A DNA stretch of 64,000 bases from Allacma fusca (Eukaryota; Arthropoda; Collembola; Symphypleona; Sminthuridae), in NCBI GenBank assembly GCA_947179485.1, contig OX359247.1, forward strand, positions 25,768,801 through 25,832,800. Reading direction: 5' to 3'. Position 1 is the first letter of the stretch. Each line of letters starts with the position of its first letter. Below are positions 1 through 54,854 of this stretch, one piece after another. The notes beneath the pieces were generated by a model. That model was given only the letters and a program-made list of their open reading frames with translations, searched no databases and was not told the DNA's origin. The position numbers and the translations under genes were made by a program.

Positions 1-3000
1 AAAAAAATACTTAGCATCCCAACAATAGCTTAAGGTTTGTATACAGATTTACTCCAAACAACAACAAATATTTCATTATTATAATAAAAAAAATTATAGC
101 ATAAATATATAACCATCACCATCTCTATACATAAAACATAAAATTGCTTGTGCATGAACTCGCATTTCCTAGACTGCCTCCCAAAAGTGTCTGGGGAAGA
201 TATAATTGAGACAACAATATATGACATACACGCAGGTTCTTTTTAGAAAATTGACAACAAAAAAATCAATTTGTAATCATAACTTTAGATAATTATTACT
301 TAATTCGAAAAAATCTAAAGGTTTGGGGGTTATTTCCAAGGTATGTATATATATTGCGACAGAAATCTTGTTGTCACAAGAGGGGACATCCATTACTAAA
401 AAAAAGTACAGCATGAGAGTTGCATGGTAGTTGTTTCTGGACCAGAAAAAAAGACTCGTTTTATCTCTTATAGTCATTAATTATCGTAATAACATCAGAG
501 CAATATGAATGTTACCGATTTTCATAATTCAGGCCTATAGATATATAGAGTAATCAATAAATAAACACAAAAAATAAAAACGGTGTCTGTACGTCATATT
601 TGTAGGTAAGAGAAATTGTACACGGCATAGTGGATACATACATACATACAAGGTGTGCATACAATACAAACATCCCCCGTAATTTTCTACCAATCCAACA
701 ATAAATAATAGCATGTACATACATACCTATATCTATACATACTTATATATAAACTTATTAGAAAACAATCCTTGGATGTAGTCTCAACTTGAGTAACTAT
801 ATAGTAATACGTTCTCTGAAAAACTTTTTTCACATAAGAATATTAATTTTACAGACCGAACCGCAAAACTATAGGATAGAATCTCCAAAGAGCAAAAATC
901 TCATCGTTTTGACTCCCCCCTTAATAAAAAACCCTTCGCCATGCTAAAGATAAAGGAAGGATCCATAAACACATACGTATGGATGTACATAAATTTATTA
1001 TGTAATAAGTAATAAAAAAAACCAGTGCACACATAAGTATGTACATATATATAATTAATTAAAAAATAATGACCAGTTTTGAGAGAAACAAGAAACTCCG
1101 ACAGAAAAAAATATTCCCTTCTTCAGACTAGTACATACATACCTCCTCACAACACTCGTTACATGTGCTGTGTACATTGCTATACATTAATCAAGGAATT
1201 CGATTGGAAATTAAAATGAAACGATAAAAATTAATTTCATATTGATGAAAAAGAAAAACAAGTTATTAAAAAAGAATAAGCTTAAAGAACAACAAAATAT
1301 ATAGTTTGTACTACTATACTAAAATATCCAACATATCATTACCGGATAGGACTCTCGTTATCTATTATTATAATATAATATAATTATATATAATTATATA
1401 GAGTATGAGACATACAATTCATAATGCGAATTAACATGTAATGCTGATGAGATGAGTGTAAGTCAAAGGATGATCGGCGGGACTAATTATAAAAAGTGTA
1501 TATATGGAAACACGTATAAAAAAAGAGTCAATTCAAACGTTACTTCAAGTTTGTTGCTGGTTTCAAAACAACTCCGCGTGTGTATGCTTGATGATGTGAA
1601 TTTTAAATTAAAGAAAAATTAATTATTAGAACATGTAATTATTACAAGTTGGGGAAAAAATTAGTATGTATCCACATTACTATATGTATATGAAAGTCAC
1701 TTGAAACTATTGTCTTTAAATGGGAATTCAAAAAAAAGGAAACAAATAATTAAACATACATATGGGAACCGCTGATATGGGACATATAGCGTGGATGGGA
1801 TTTTTTAGATGTAGAGGAAAATGTTATATAATTCCATCACATATTATATAAATATATATATATCTATAGATATATACGCTATAAATATAAAAATACTTGA
1901 AGAGAACAAATACATCAGTAGACTACTATATTGTTAGCATATATGATTAATTGTTATCATTATATTATGGACCTTGTACATTGCGTTCTTGTATAATTCT
2001 AGAGAGTGTACGCGTATGGATATTTAAATTATTATGAATTTTCCAGCAAATAATTATTAAATGGTTATTGATATATAGATATGTGATGCGGATACATACA
2101 ATTTGTAAAAACAAGGATATTTCAAACTTATTTCCGTTTTTATTTGATAGCATTAGGAGATTACAAATACTCATTTACAACAAGAGCAACATCCATTTCT
2201 TTAGCTATAATTAATTACAATTATTGCTGTGTAAAAGGGGGAAAAAAGAAACCAGTGTGTGTAAATCTAAATTGTAAGTATTGGGCAATTTTTAGGTGTG
2301 GTATGGGATTACAATACCGCAAATTAATAATGATTGAATTGAATACATACCTACGAGACACTGTAATAAAAAAAACGAACAATGCAATGATGATGATGAG
2401 TACATGAAAAAGAAAAAATTTGCTATAATTATGTATAAAAAAACCATACAAATCAAAGTCAAATGGCGTATAAATTATGTAATCGTAGGTTTGTTAATTA
2501 TTCTGTAATGTAATGAGAACACAAAATGTCCATGACCATTACAAGTGTGCATTTCAATTTCAACAAAATAAATCGCTGATTGATAAAGCTATAAATATAC
2601 TGACCTATATAACGGTATTATTCCCACATTATACATAGCCACTATACCAGAGTATACTAGGAGATATAATAGAGCATGGGGAAAAAGGGATAACATTTTT
2701 CTCTCCTGGATGGGATCATCATCATCTGCAGAGACATAATTTATAGACACATACCTCACAATCAGTTCAAAATATGAATTATGTGTTGGAGTAAAAACTT
2801 GTGCGTTTTTATTCAATGATCCATCTCAAAATATGAGCAAATCTGTTCCGTTGTTGGCATTTAATTGCTAAAATCAACACATGGTGTGGTATAGGCAGCG
2901 ATGGATTTAATTAAACTCACATCAGACGAGAGCTGCATCTTTAAACGCACCTAATAATAATAATTATTATTATATTTCCTAACCAATTAATTATTGTGTA

Positions 3001-3440
3001 ATGTACACAAATATATTACAACCAGAATTTAAAGCATGCTGACTCCGACTCCTGACTCCTACACATATTACACCTACAATTCATGAGGTTACAACGGCAT
3101 CCGATATCCCATAGTATGACTGCCATCATATTGCATTTTTTTTATTGAAAATTCCTCAAATCAGAATACTAAGCAATGTAGTTCAATTTCAAAGACCACA
3201 TGAGTTCTTTTGAATATGGCAGTGAGCATAATTGTTAGCATTTTTGTAGTAGAGACAGTACAGTTGGTATTTTCGACTATGTACATAATATATTATTCAC
3301 GAAGTAGTGAAATTATTTTAAAGAATCCTTCGTGAATGATAACTCCTATGTTTACAGTTGCAGTCAGACAATTGAGAAGGCCAGCATCTTTGAGTTGAGA
3401 TTTTTTTTGTGGGTATAGTGAGTTAAAAAACGATGAGAGA
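1..3440. other. AT-rich intergenic stretch, no gene recognised
   Basis: No reading frame here resembles a protein I know. The sequence is very AT-rich with many TATATA and TACATACATA runs. TTTATT at 3141-3146 reads AATAAA on the minus strand and could be the poly(A) signal of the acyl-CoA synthetase gene that ends at 3441. Confidence 0.6.
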
Positions 3441-6400
3441 TCACAGGCCTAAAGCCGCAGCTTTCAGATCCTTCCTTAAAATCTTCCCACTGGGATTCTT
3501 CGGAATGCTCTCGACAAAGTGCACTCCACCTTTGAGTTGTTTGTACGCAGCCACCTTATCTTCCACATAAGAATGGATGTCGGTCTCCGAAATGGAGACG
3601 TTGGGTCGACCCACAATGTACGCTCGAGGAAGTTCACCTGAAGCCTCATCTGGGACGCCGATGACAGCACAATCTAAAACTTTCGGATGTTTCCTGAGCA
3701 GGTCCTCTAATTCGGATGGGGCAACCTAGAAATAATATAAAAATGAAAGATCAAGGTCAATACAGGTCTACACACCCGTGCATTCTCATCGTGTGTGTGT
3801 ACACCCAAATGATACTTTGCCGGCTTTACCCCAATTTCTTATTATTCCAAATGACGTCCGAAAAGATTCGGGAAATTGGTAAAGTAATGTGGAATATCAT
3901 CAGGAATATGGTCTCATATATAATCAACTCTAGCTATTTTCTAGAACAAATTAACAACTATAGCTCCAATGCAATTCAGCCTGTCTGATTGTGAGCTAAT
4001 ATGTTGCCCGTCTTTTGTTACATCCTCTGAACTTGTTTGATTCCTGATATTACTCCAGAAGAGCAGAGAGCCCAGAAAGTCGATATGTCAACCAATTATC
4101 CGAGGCATATCCTGTATCGTGCGGATCAATACCAGAACACTTCCAAGCATTACGAGAGCTCCCATTTAATGCTAGAACATGTGGACACAACAAATAAGAA
4201 AGACCCGACTGTAGAGCATGCCCCTCCAGCCTTGTACTCTAATGCTTTTATTATGAAGTCCTGACGTAATAGATCAGGGGAACATTCTTACTACGTGAAC
4301 TGAATTGTAATTCAGTTCATCAAAATTGCATTACCCGCAGTATATAACATGTACATGTAAGATTGAGTTCTTGGGGAAGTCATGTCTTGGAGTTTAATTT
4401 ACAGGTAGTGCTATTTCAGAGACGTCCAAGGCCGAAGTATTAAATTACCTGCAAACATCTCAGCGGAAATTTCGACTGCCCTAGCCCTACTTACATGCTA
4501 CACAATATATTTACTTTATGAATTCAGGAAGAGTAAATCATACTAACGTATTGTTCCAGTTTCGGAGACGTGGACAGTCATACATACTCTCAAATTAATA
4601 TCTACCTTTATTTACGCAACGTAGGTTCCAGCATAGCCCTGACGTATTAAGGCATATTAATAACTTAACGTATTTATGCATACGAAGAGCTGCCAAAGGT
4701 TAATGGTTCTTTTCACGGGATTATTATTCCTGTACTACAGACTGTTATTTCCTGTTGGTGTAGTAGCACAGATGAGATCTATGTATATGTACGTATCGTC
4801 GAACATAAAAATATCTTTACCTGGAATCCCTTGACTTTAATAAGTTCCTTGATACGGTCTACTACATAGAAATGTCCATCTTCGTCATAGTAAGCCACGT
4901 CCCCTGTTTTAAGCCAATCTCCGTCCATTGTCTCCTGAGTGGCTTCATCATTCTTCCAATAGCCCTTCATTACCTGGACAAGGCGAGAGACATATAAGAC
5001 AATGATTACGAAACTCCCAATCAGCATGGGTCCAATATGGAGAGCATTAATGGAACTAAATAAGTACAAATAAGTACTGTGCATGCTCTTTTGAACTTAA
5101 TGGTCTTCGGGCTTTACCTGAGGGCCACGGATGTACAATTCTCCAGTTTTATTAGGTCCAAGGGATTCACCCGTGCCAATATCGACCACTGCTACTTGAG
5201 TCATTGGAATGGGAGTTCCACAGGAGCCCAATTTTGAGATTCCCGAAGTTGTCTTCAGCATACAAACCACTGGCGAAGTTTCTGTCATCCCAAAACCTTC
5301 TTGGAAGAGAGGGTTGGAGAAACTAAAGCGCTCTAATGTCTTTTCAATTAATACTCGGCCAGCAGGAGCTCCGCCACAGATAATCGTATGAGCCCGTTCC
5401 AAGTACTTGTTCTTTATTTCAGGGTTCGTGGCCACAAATCCGAGTAAAGGGGGGACTGTGTGGAGGAATGTCGGCTGTAAAAAAAAATATTTACAAATTA
5501 TATTCAAAGTATTGACTACATCTGTATTGTGTGATAAGTAGATACATCAAGTAGAACAAGCTACTTAAATCCTGGCTCTCGTCGTCATACCTTGTAATCC
5601 GCCAACATTTTAATGTACATGTCGGGGTCAAATTTTGGTAAACAAACCACTTTGGCTCCCACGGACAGTCCACCCAGCAGAATTGCATTTAAACTGTAAA
5701 TATGGAAAAAGGGAAGTACTACTCCGAACACCTCTTGGAAATCGTCTGAAATGTAGTTCAAAAACGGGTGTCGTTACCGTGGTCAAGAAGTTGTGACATA
5801 AAAAGACGTATAATGAGAAGGTCATCCACTTACAAGTAGTTTCATGAAAATTGCACCAGTCTGACACGACCCCTTCGCAAATGTTAGCAACCATATTGTA
5901 GTGACTTAGCATGACGCCTTTGGGCTTCCCTGTAGTACCACTGGAGTAGGGAAGTGCAGCTATCTCTTCCTTCGGATCCCTCCGAGCATGCTTTGGGTAC
6001 GCTGATCCATCATCCTTCACCATGGACATGAAAGTATGACATCCTTCTTCGGCTTCTCCAATTACAATCAAATTCTTTAATGAAATTTGGGCTGAGGCCG
6101 AAGCTGCTTTGACAAGTGGCACGAACATTGAAATAGTGACTACGGCTTTAACCTCTGCATCCAGCAATTGTTTACTGATTTCATCTGCAAAAATTTTGAA
6201 CACCGAAGAGCAGTTAGCAAACACCTTATTCCTTGAGGATATTTCTTGGAATAATCTTTAAAATCACATTGACATGACAAATTAACCTGGAGTGTACAAA
6301 GGGTTGATTAGAGTCACACTGAGACCAGCGGCGTTCGCACCAAGAAATGCCACGGGAAATTCTGGTACATTTGGCAAGACCATCGCAATCACGTCACCGG

Positions 6401-7483
6401 GTTTCATCCCACTCTTGAGCAATGCGGAAGCAAATCTTCGTGTCATCAGTCGACACTGGCCGTAGGTGTACTTCCTTCCGGAAAGACCACATTCCTGAAA
6501 AAATTAATTATTTGTAATTTCATAACGCTTTATTTTCAAATAGTAATCCTCCGAATTGAAATTCCATAACGCAATAATATTCCAAGCTTTAGAATTTAAA
6601 CTGGGAAACATATTGAGAGAATTGTACACAATCCCTGCATAGACATTTTCTGGGACAATTTGTCAACCAGTGGCTCAATTCATAATGCAATTAGGATAGG
6701 TTAATTATGGTATCAATACAGTTTACCCCAAAATACTTGGGACGTAAGTGGATATAATAAATCACAGCATGACACGTTGAAACCTGTATTTATTTTTCTG
6801 CAGGACTAGCCCCGTACATATTTTAGGTGACATTGTCAATTCATGGCATGGCATAGGTTTCTTCCAGATAAAAAATATTATCAACAAGACGGCTGACAAA
6901 TACGCCAATATTACGTAAGAGCCTTGCTTGCTATCGGCTTATTATGCATGCAAGCCGTGCCGCTGTTGATTGTACTTTTTACAACAGCAGAGTGTACATA
7001 TTATAAATTGAGTAGTAAAAGGAAATCAGAGAAAAAACAAAAGCTGTACATCATCCTGATTTTGAGAAACCGTCAGAATTTGACAGCAGTAAAACAATGA
7101 CTTAGACTAACCTCTGACTTAGTAAAAGTTAAAGAACATGGCTCATGATTTGTTCATAAAATGAGGGGTAAAAACGTCAAGAATGGGTTTACCATTGCAA
7201 TTTTATCGCTCCATTTGTCAACATTTGCCCAAATGTATTCATCAAGGGTGACATCTGGAATGTACACTTCAGGGATTCCAGACTCCACAATATGATTCGG
7301 ACTGATAACACTGCTCGTTGCCCCCGAAATGACAGGTTTCAGTTGCTGCTGTCCATATGGCCGAACGGACTGGTGCTGACTTTGACATGGTGACACAGAT
7401 TTTGAGAATCGTCTCAGGAAACACCGGAATTGACTTTCCATCGACCGCCCAATTGCGAAGGTGTGCTTCACTGCCAATGCCAT
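3441..7483 (-). CDS. Acyl-CoA synthetase, 4-coumarate-CoA ligase/luciferase-like (7 exons, 599 aa)
   Basis: This adenylate-forming enzyme would activate a carboxylic or fatty acid with ATP and join it to CoA. Exons on the minus strand are 7483-7193, 6494-6287, 6184-5834, 5745-5591, 5474-5118, 4973-4821 and 3725-3441. All junctions are GT..AG and the phases join into 600 codons including the stop. Visible motifs are the AMP-binding loop [10 protein letters not shown] (about 247-256), LPFFHIY in exon 4, GFGMTE (about 395-400), TGD (about 477-479), the hinge [13 protein letters not shown] (about 493-505) and [10 protein letters not shown] with the catalytic Lys near 586. The first 30 residues are rich in Arg, Ser and Phe with almost no acids, which suggests a mitochondrial presequence. 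The C-terminus is LGL, not a peroxisomal SKL type. The substrate cannot be told from sequence. Confidence 0.93.
3726..4820. other. Intron 6 of the acyl-CoA synthetase gene
   Basis: This 1.1-kb interval separates the exon ending at the hinge GFQ from the last exon. A 75-codon open frame on the plus strand (4037-4264) has no recognisable domain and is treated as chance. Confidence 0.7.
6495..7192. other. Intron 1 of the acyl-CoA synthetase gene
   Basis: A 698-bp intron lies between the presequence exon and the exon starting with the [13 protein letters not shown] segment. Nothing else is recognised in it. Confidence 0.7.
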
Positions 7484-10400
7484 ACTTAATTCTGGCCTAG
7501 TTGCGTTTCCAAAGTCAGGGAAATGACACGCTGTGATTTGACCACTAGAACAATTCTGTCTCCCGTATTTTCTGAAAAGAGACTCGTTGTAGGAGGTCGA
7601 CGTGAATCAGGCGAGGGATATTTTTCTTATTTCTTTAACCGTACTCCCACGTGTCGTCTCTCTTTGGAATAAAGTCTCACAAAAGTTTTCCTATATTTAT
7701 ATCTTTTGCAATAAAAAATTACGCGTGCAGAATAGTGCTTTCAGTTTCTCTGAGAAGTTGAACTTTCTTCCCTAAATTTTTCTCACGTTTCTAGTGATAT
7801 TTGCGGTTTGCGGTGAAATGACAAGCGCTTCACCAGAAACAGCAACGACAACTGGATACACTATTTCCTGTGTGCAGGAAGGTAAAGTCTATTTAATTGG
7901 GTCAGCGTATTATTTGCAGCCTCCAACGGGAAAAACTTGACTGGGGCTGAACCCCTACTAGTGCCCCAAACTTTGTACAAAGGCTTTTACAAATTCTCTA
8001 TTGACTTTGCGGTAACGTGCACTCCAACTCACGTCAGGTAAAGCCCAACGAGAAGTCAATGACTTGGCTTGGTATTAAAATATGTAGTCCCGTACTCACA
8101 CAAGTGCTAGAGAGACAATTATGCACTGCTGTGTAGTAAGTGCTTTCCAAGACTGTCAAATATCTGCTGGTGCTGCAAGGTTTTTTTTTTCTTTGAAAGT
8201 TATGGAATGTGTATACTCAAGTTCATACCAAAATATAACAAGTGAATGCTTTACCTACAAAACATTTATCGTAACCCTGCGGGGATGAAAAGTAACAATA
8301 CTGCTTTGGCACCACACTCACACGAGTTTCAGTATCGACTTTTTAGTAGCAGTCCACGTCCACAGTCCCATTCAGCCTCCCAGACCTGCTATCCGTATAG
8401 GGGCCGTAAAAGTGTATAAACATACCAGAGGTCTGCGGAGTAACGCAGCCACCCTTTTTCGGTTGCTGTTCCTCAACGCCTCAACCCGAACCTGCAGTGT
8501 ATCCTCACTCCCATAACTAGGAGTACATATTATAATGATACCTTTTTCCTGGTTACTACAGAGCACTGCAGGCACACACAAAATACATGCATTACATAAG
8601 AAACGCGGGAGGAAGTTGAAGCTATCTACTCATGCGACAGAAGAGGGTATTCATTGTATGTACAATGAAATGGGGGATTGTCACTTCTATCTACGGACTT
8701 GGTTCCCGGTAGTCTAAGAATAGATTTTCTCCTGAACCTGCAATAATCCACTGTAGTAATAGTTGTCTGATTGCAGTAACTTTCAATGAGGCTTATTTTG
8801 GGGATTTCTGGGTTCAATCCTATGGATGTTTAGATATGTAGATACATGCAGGACAACAGGATATCAGCCGTTGTTGGTCAGGGAGATAACGAAGAAGCTC
8901 AAATTTTAATTCTATATTAATAAATGTATATTTATAACATTTTTTATTTTTTGCTGGTAAAAATGAAACCAGGGGAGGTGTTGGGATGCTTGCCGGTGTA
9001 ATTACGAAAGAACATGAGAGAGGATGTGTTTTTACAAAGGCAATGATGGAAGTAAGTCGAATTAATAAAAACCTGTCTGTAAGGCAAAGCCCACTTGAGC
9101 TGGAGGTTATTTAGGGTTTCTGACATGAGCACAGGATCAACTTCATTAAACTCAAAGGGGAATCTTTTTGTATTATGAGCAAAAAAGGTTTTGTGAAATC
9201 GGATATTCAGGAAGTAGCAGGTCCACATATTTGAAGCATTGATTTTCATTTGGTTCAGACAAAAGTTTTTGCGTAAATTATTTCTTTTAACTCTGTGGTA
9301 CTGGATTTTTGGCTCAACATTTTTATGATGGTGCGTAAATTACTATACAGTCTGTGTTTTCTTTCTCGTTATTTCGTTGCAGCTGCATATCTTGTCCAAT
9401 CTATTCATTCATTCTTTTTCAACATTGAATTTATAGAATTTCACTGGATTTAACTCTAGTATTGCACCAATGAAAAGTGCCCTCAAAATTTGCTGCTAAT
9501 TATGTGTACTACAATAACGCAATTCAAAAATGCCGAATAAAAAAATGAAGTAATTCAATGAAGTTTGACTTTCATGTATTAAAGTGAAATCTCAAATGTA
9601 TTCAATTATTAAAATTATTAATGTAACAGAAAGACTGTTGTTTTTGTAGGTACAATTAAATCAAGGATATAAAGTTTTCTAATTTTTCCTGAATACTACA
9701 GAGATATGGACCTGGGAATCAATGTCTAATGCAAACGTGAAAAATCTTGATGACAAATAGTAATAATTACATTATTTTCTTAATCCAGTATCTATACGTA
9801 TGCTGGAGAACCGTACATTTTTATCGTTCTTCATTTTGTCGACATCCATGCGTTTCTTCCAGTTTACTGCTCAGTCAGCTGTGATAATAGAGTAAAGTAA
9901 ATGCTAGATGCTACAAATTAATGAGAGTATTATATTAGTACGCTTTCGGAATAACCAACAAAACTTTTTATTCAACGTTTTAAGATCTCTTAAACGACTA
10001 GTACATACACGTATAGGAAAACGTAAATGAGCTAATAGTAGTTCCACATTAGTGGTAAATTATCTGTACTATAATAATAAGTTTTCGAAACATGACTTTG
10101 TTTTCCCTGCCTCAACTTAAAGCGGCAATGGTTATTGATAATTAGCAGCTTCCATGGCGTTTAACGACTGAGTAAGCTCAATAAATGAAAATTCTATGCA
10201 TATGGCACTTAATTGAACGAAAATATTGTTATTAGCTAATGGTTAATACTTAAAGCTTCAGCGACTACAAGTAAAATAAAAAATAATGCAGGGGTTGATT
10301 CGGAAATGAAATTTACGAAAACAAATTATTATTAAATATTTACATAATAAATGAGCATTATTAGGAAGATACCATGTGAATAATCAAACTGAGCATTATA

Positions 10401-11941
10401 TTACTAACTGACAGCTGCCATACTCAATAATAATTAATCTCGGTTTAACTGTGTTAACTGCTGCAATGGAAAATCACCTCTGTATAGATCTACAAAAGCC
10501 TAGCAGTTAAATACACAAACTAAACCGGAAATAGTTTAATTCTTTTCTAGTAATTACTAAAAACCTTTAGCACAACGAAGTAATCATTCTTAGACTCACA
10601 TAAATGTATGTTTCTAATAGCTAAATGAAAGTGACTACAAAACATTGTATACCATTTGTAATGTCTATTCCAAGACACTTAAAGAGAACTTAATACTCAC
10701 CGGTATCAGAACTTACAAATAGATACAAAAACGCTAACCGTAAGGGGCTACATAGTTACCAACAGAAATGTATATATTTGCAATGAATTAATGAAACATT
10801 TTATAATGCTGCCAGAAGAATCCGTATTATTTTTTATACGTATTGTCGATTTCTTCCCTTGAAGTACAAATACCAAAATGTTGGTAACAAATAGTCAATG
10901 TGGATTTTTAACGTACACTGATGCACATTTTACTAATCATTTGAAAAACTGGTAAAAATGACTACACTTAACATGGCTATAAAGACTTATCATTAGAGTG
11001 ACCAAGAATATGACAACATTTGTATACCCATATGTACTGTTAATTCACTGCTAGCTTAAATATAAAATCAGTTCTTTCCAACACAACCCAAAAATTTCAC
11101 ATTGATTTAAAAAAGAACCGAAAAGGACAGTCCTGTCAAAGTTCGGAACCATCCACAGCGAAATTCTGACAAAAAACTTGTACAAAATTTGAGAATTTAA
11201 TTTTATCGACACCAAAGAACAAATAAGTCTGAAAAAATCAGACAGTATTTAAAGCTTTAAATAAAATTGACGAAATATTCTTACAAGTATGTAATTTTTA
11301 TCTGCATCCTTATTGTACGTTATTAATAACATTATTACCCTCGAACATTACAACTTTGTCTTGCAAAGGAGAATCAAAAAGTTAATCTCTGATACTATTT
11401 ACCCGAAGATACACATATAAGTATATGAATCTATTGTGAAATTCATATTAAATTTTTTAGACGGATTTGCATTAATGGTTATATAGTATTTCCTCTCAAC
11501 CCACTGTAAAATACAAACCACACTTTTCATATATACGACGCTGGGTGAGGGTTTCTTCCGAAATCCTACTCGAAAATAATTATTGTAATATTAATATATT
11601 TCAATAGAAAATATTCTAAGATTACATTTTCTAAAGGTATTCTTTGACAAGTTCCCACACTTTGGTTATATGCAACTTAGGAAAAAGTTTGTCTATACTA
11701 AGCTTACTGGATTTGATGAATATCGTTGCATAGGAAATATGAAATATTACACATATATTTGTGACATTCGTTTCATCAAACTTGACTCTGCATTGACTTA
11801 TACTCTATCCGCGCACTTCTCCGATGTGGTTCTCCGGAGGATAATGATTCAAGATGAATATTGAGTTATAACAAATTTTTCTTCAGACGTTGAGCTTGTA
11901 ATACAAAGATCATAGCTAAAATTGTTAGTCAGAGGGTGTCG
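7484..11941. other. Intergenic region between the synthetase 5' end and the PLEKHH 3' end
   Basis: About 4.5 kb hold the upstream region of the synthetase gene at the left and the 3' UTR and downstream sequence of the PLEKHH-type gene at the right. No coding exon was recognised. Short open frames (for example 8535-8717 and 11670-11864) have no family signature. Confidence 0.6.
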
Positions 11942-52535
<40,594 letters not shown>

Positions 52536-52983
52536 CTGCAAACAACCAAATTACAACTTTTACTCATCACCCATCTGTATAGTCATTGTGTTGGAGCTAA
52601 GCGGAGAGCAAAACTCCATTAGGTTTTACACAAGCCTCAAACAGCCCTCTCTGAAATTTCTCTCTCTCTCTCTCTCTCACTCACTGGAAAGCAACTCTGC
52701 CTTTTAATTAGCACTGATGAATAGACGTGATATATTTCCTTGTCGAGTCTCTTTTCGTACGTAAGACCTACCCTTTTTCCCTCCAGCATTCCCTTTCACA
52801 AGAATCCAAAATGCTCCACAGCTTCCTTGAGCTGTCTCCAATTACAGTAGGAATCCTCCCCCTTAGGCTCCTGTCTTCCACCAAGTATTAAACTATTACC
52901 GGTTGATGGAAGAATATCCTCATTTGAAACGGAGCTCTAAACGCATTTTGTGCTTCCGACAAGTTCCCCCTTTCCTTTTGTGA

Positions 52984-52984
<1 letters not shown>

Positions 52985-53020
<36 letters not shown>
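52985..53020. repeat. (GT)n microsatellite
   Basis: About 33 bases of perfect GT repeat. Confidence 0.9.
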
Positions 53021-54796
53021 ATTTTCATTTAAAACAAGACCTTAATTATTTAAACCCAAAACCAAGAGAACATACCATCAATTTACATTGAGTTCCCTCT
53101 CGCTCAAGGAAACCTTTGATATTTGACTACTCATGTGTGTCGGGTTATACACTGGCGTGTGAGCCAGGACTCAATTTGCTTACTTGATTGAAGTACAACT
53201 ATTTCCCTCTTTTTTTGAGTAATGGTAACCACCGCCGCGGAACACAACAGAGAAGAAAGTTTCCTTTTTTTTCTTCTTCTTTAGGTTACTTTCTCGGAGT
53301 CACTAACAACTCTAGCATATAATGTATGCATCCCAATTACACGATTATTTACGACTGACAACAACCCACTTTCCTAATTGATGCTCCCATCAAAAACATT
53401 TGCGGGTCTCATCAGCAATAAACCCACTGCTAATGAAACAGGAGGCGCTCTATGTAATTCATAAATCATTTCGATTTCCATCTATTACGAACCCAGACCT
53501 GGAAATTATTTCCTCAAATAATGAGCCCTTTTGGAATACTCACCTTTACATAGTAACTAGACTTTATGGTCAGTCAGAGGCAGTCGGAGGAACGAAACCA
53601 CGAAGGTCTTGAGCCTACCTCCCGGTTCTCGAATAATTACCGAACAAATGGATACTGCATACTGTAGATAGATATATATACAATTTCCTATAAATATTAT
53701 TATGGAATTCCCCCGCGTGGCTATTTTGCCAAATGTAGCGTGACGTTAAGGGGGAAATAATTACAAATCTAAACCCTTGCTACTCGAACTTAATGAATGA
53801 ACCTGTGGTTACTTTGGTATCAATATCAATCCTACTTTAAAATTATGGACCCTGGACGTAATTGGAGCTAATACAATAATTGTATTTAATGTACAGCAAT
53901 TATTAAATTATCGTGGGTTCCTCAACGTAGACTGCTACTCTTTACTACATCAAATGAATAAATGTGTCCTGGATACTATTTCATACTAGGAGTGCCTCTT
54001 GACCCTTTATAAGTAATTATCTAAAGCAAGGTGTACAAATGTTGGCACTGACACAAGTATCTCCAGATGTCAAATTTCCGACAACCAGGGCAACAAAAAT
54101 ATAAATTACACATGTAATTTTTACTTACTTGTTGAGAACATTTCATTGTAATTGCAAAAAAAAAAGTAATTGTATGCCTGTCACTATATTGGAGTACAGA
54201 AGTAAACTCCGGAGTGCGGAGTCCGTACTACTTGTAGTAGAAATTTTGTACAGCAGTGCGTCCTCCTTGCCTATGTGACACAAATAGGAATTCCAAGGGC
54301 CACTTATAGAATCTTGTTGTTGTTTTTGTGTTGAAATAAAAAAGAAAGAGGGAAACAATTTGGAGACAAAATGGTTTAACGGAAAGTTTCCAGTTAACAA
54401 AACAACTCGAAACTTTTGAGTGTGCCCAGGAACGGATAAACGATGAACCAGGCCCAACACGTAGTTGACACTGTGTGAAGAAAAGGCAAGAGAAAAGAAA
54501 GGCCTTTGCAGGGAATCCCGGGAATAAATCCTACAGCAGGGACTATAGGGGATGGGTCTACTACAACGAGTATGTATGTATGTACATGTGCTCTTATACT
54601 GTGTACACACGTATGTAGATATGTACCCACTGATAAATTTTAAGACGAATTTTTTGTGTACTTTACTATGTACACTAACTGTTTAACTTGTTATGGAGCA
54701 GTCAATTTAAAATGTATGGAATTCCCAGCACCCGGAGTCAGGTAGAGTCAAGAAAAATACCGGGGTATAGAAAGCAGGCATTCTGTAGTGGATTAG

Positions 54797-54854
54797 TGGG
54801 AGGGAGAAAAGGAAGAAGAGGAAGAAGAAAAAGAAGAAGAGGAGGAAGAAAGAC
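54797..54854. repeat. GAAGAG-type purine repeat
   Basis: An imperfect polypurine run of GGAAGA and AAGAAG units of about 55 bases. Confidence 0.8.

Noticed and set aside
4037..4264. 75-codon plus-strand frame in a synthetase intron
   Set aside because: It has no domain, no promoter and lies fully inside a well-supported intron.
54125..54160. Short ATG segment ending at a GTAAGT donor as a PLEKHH first exon
   Set aside because: Only six codons lie directly after a long poly-T run, with no support as a leader.
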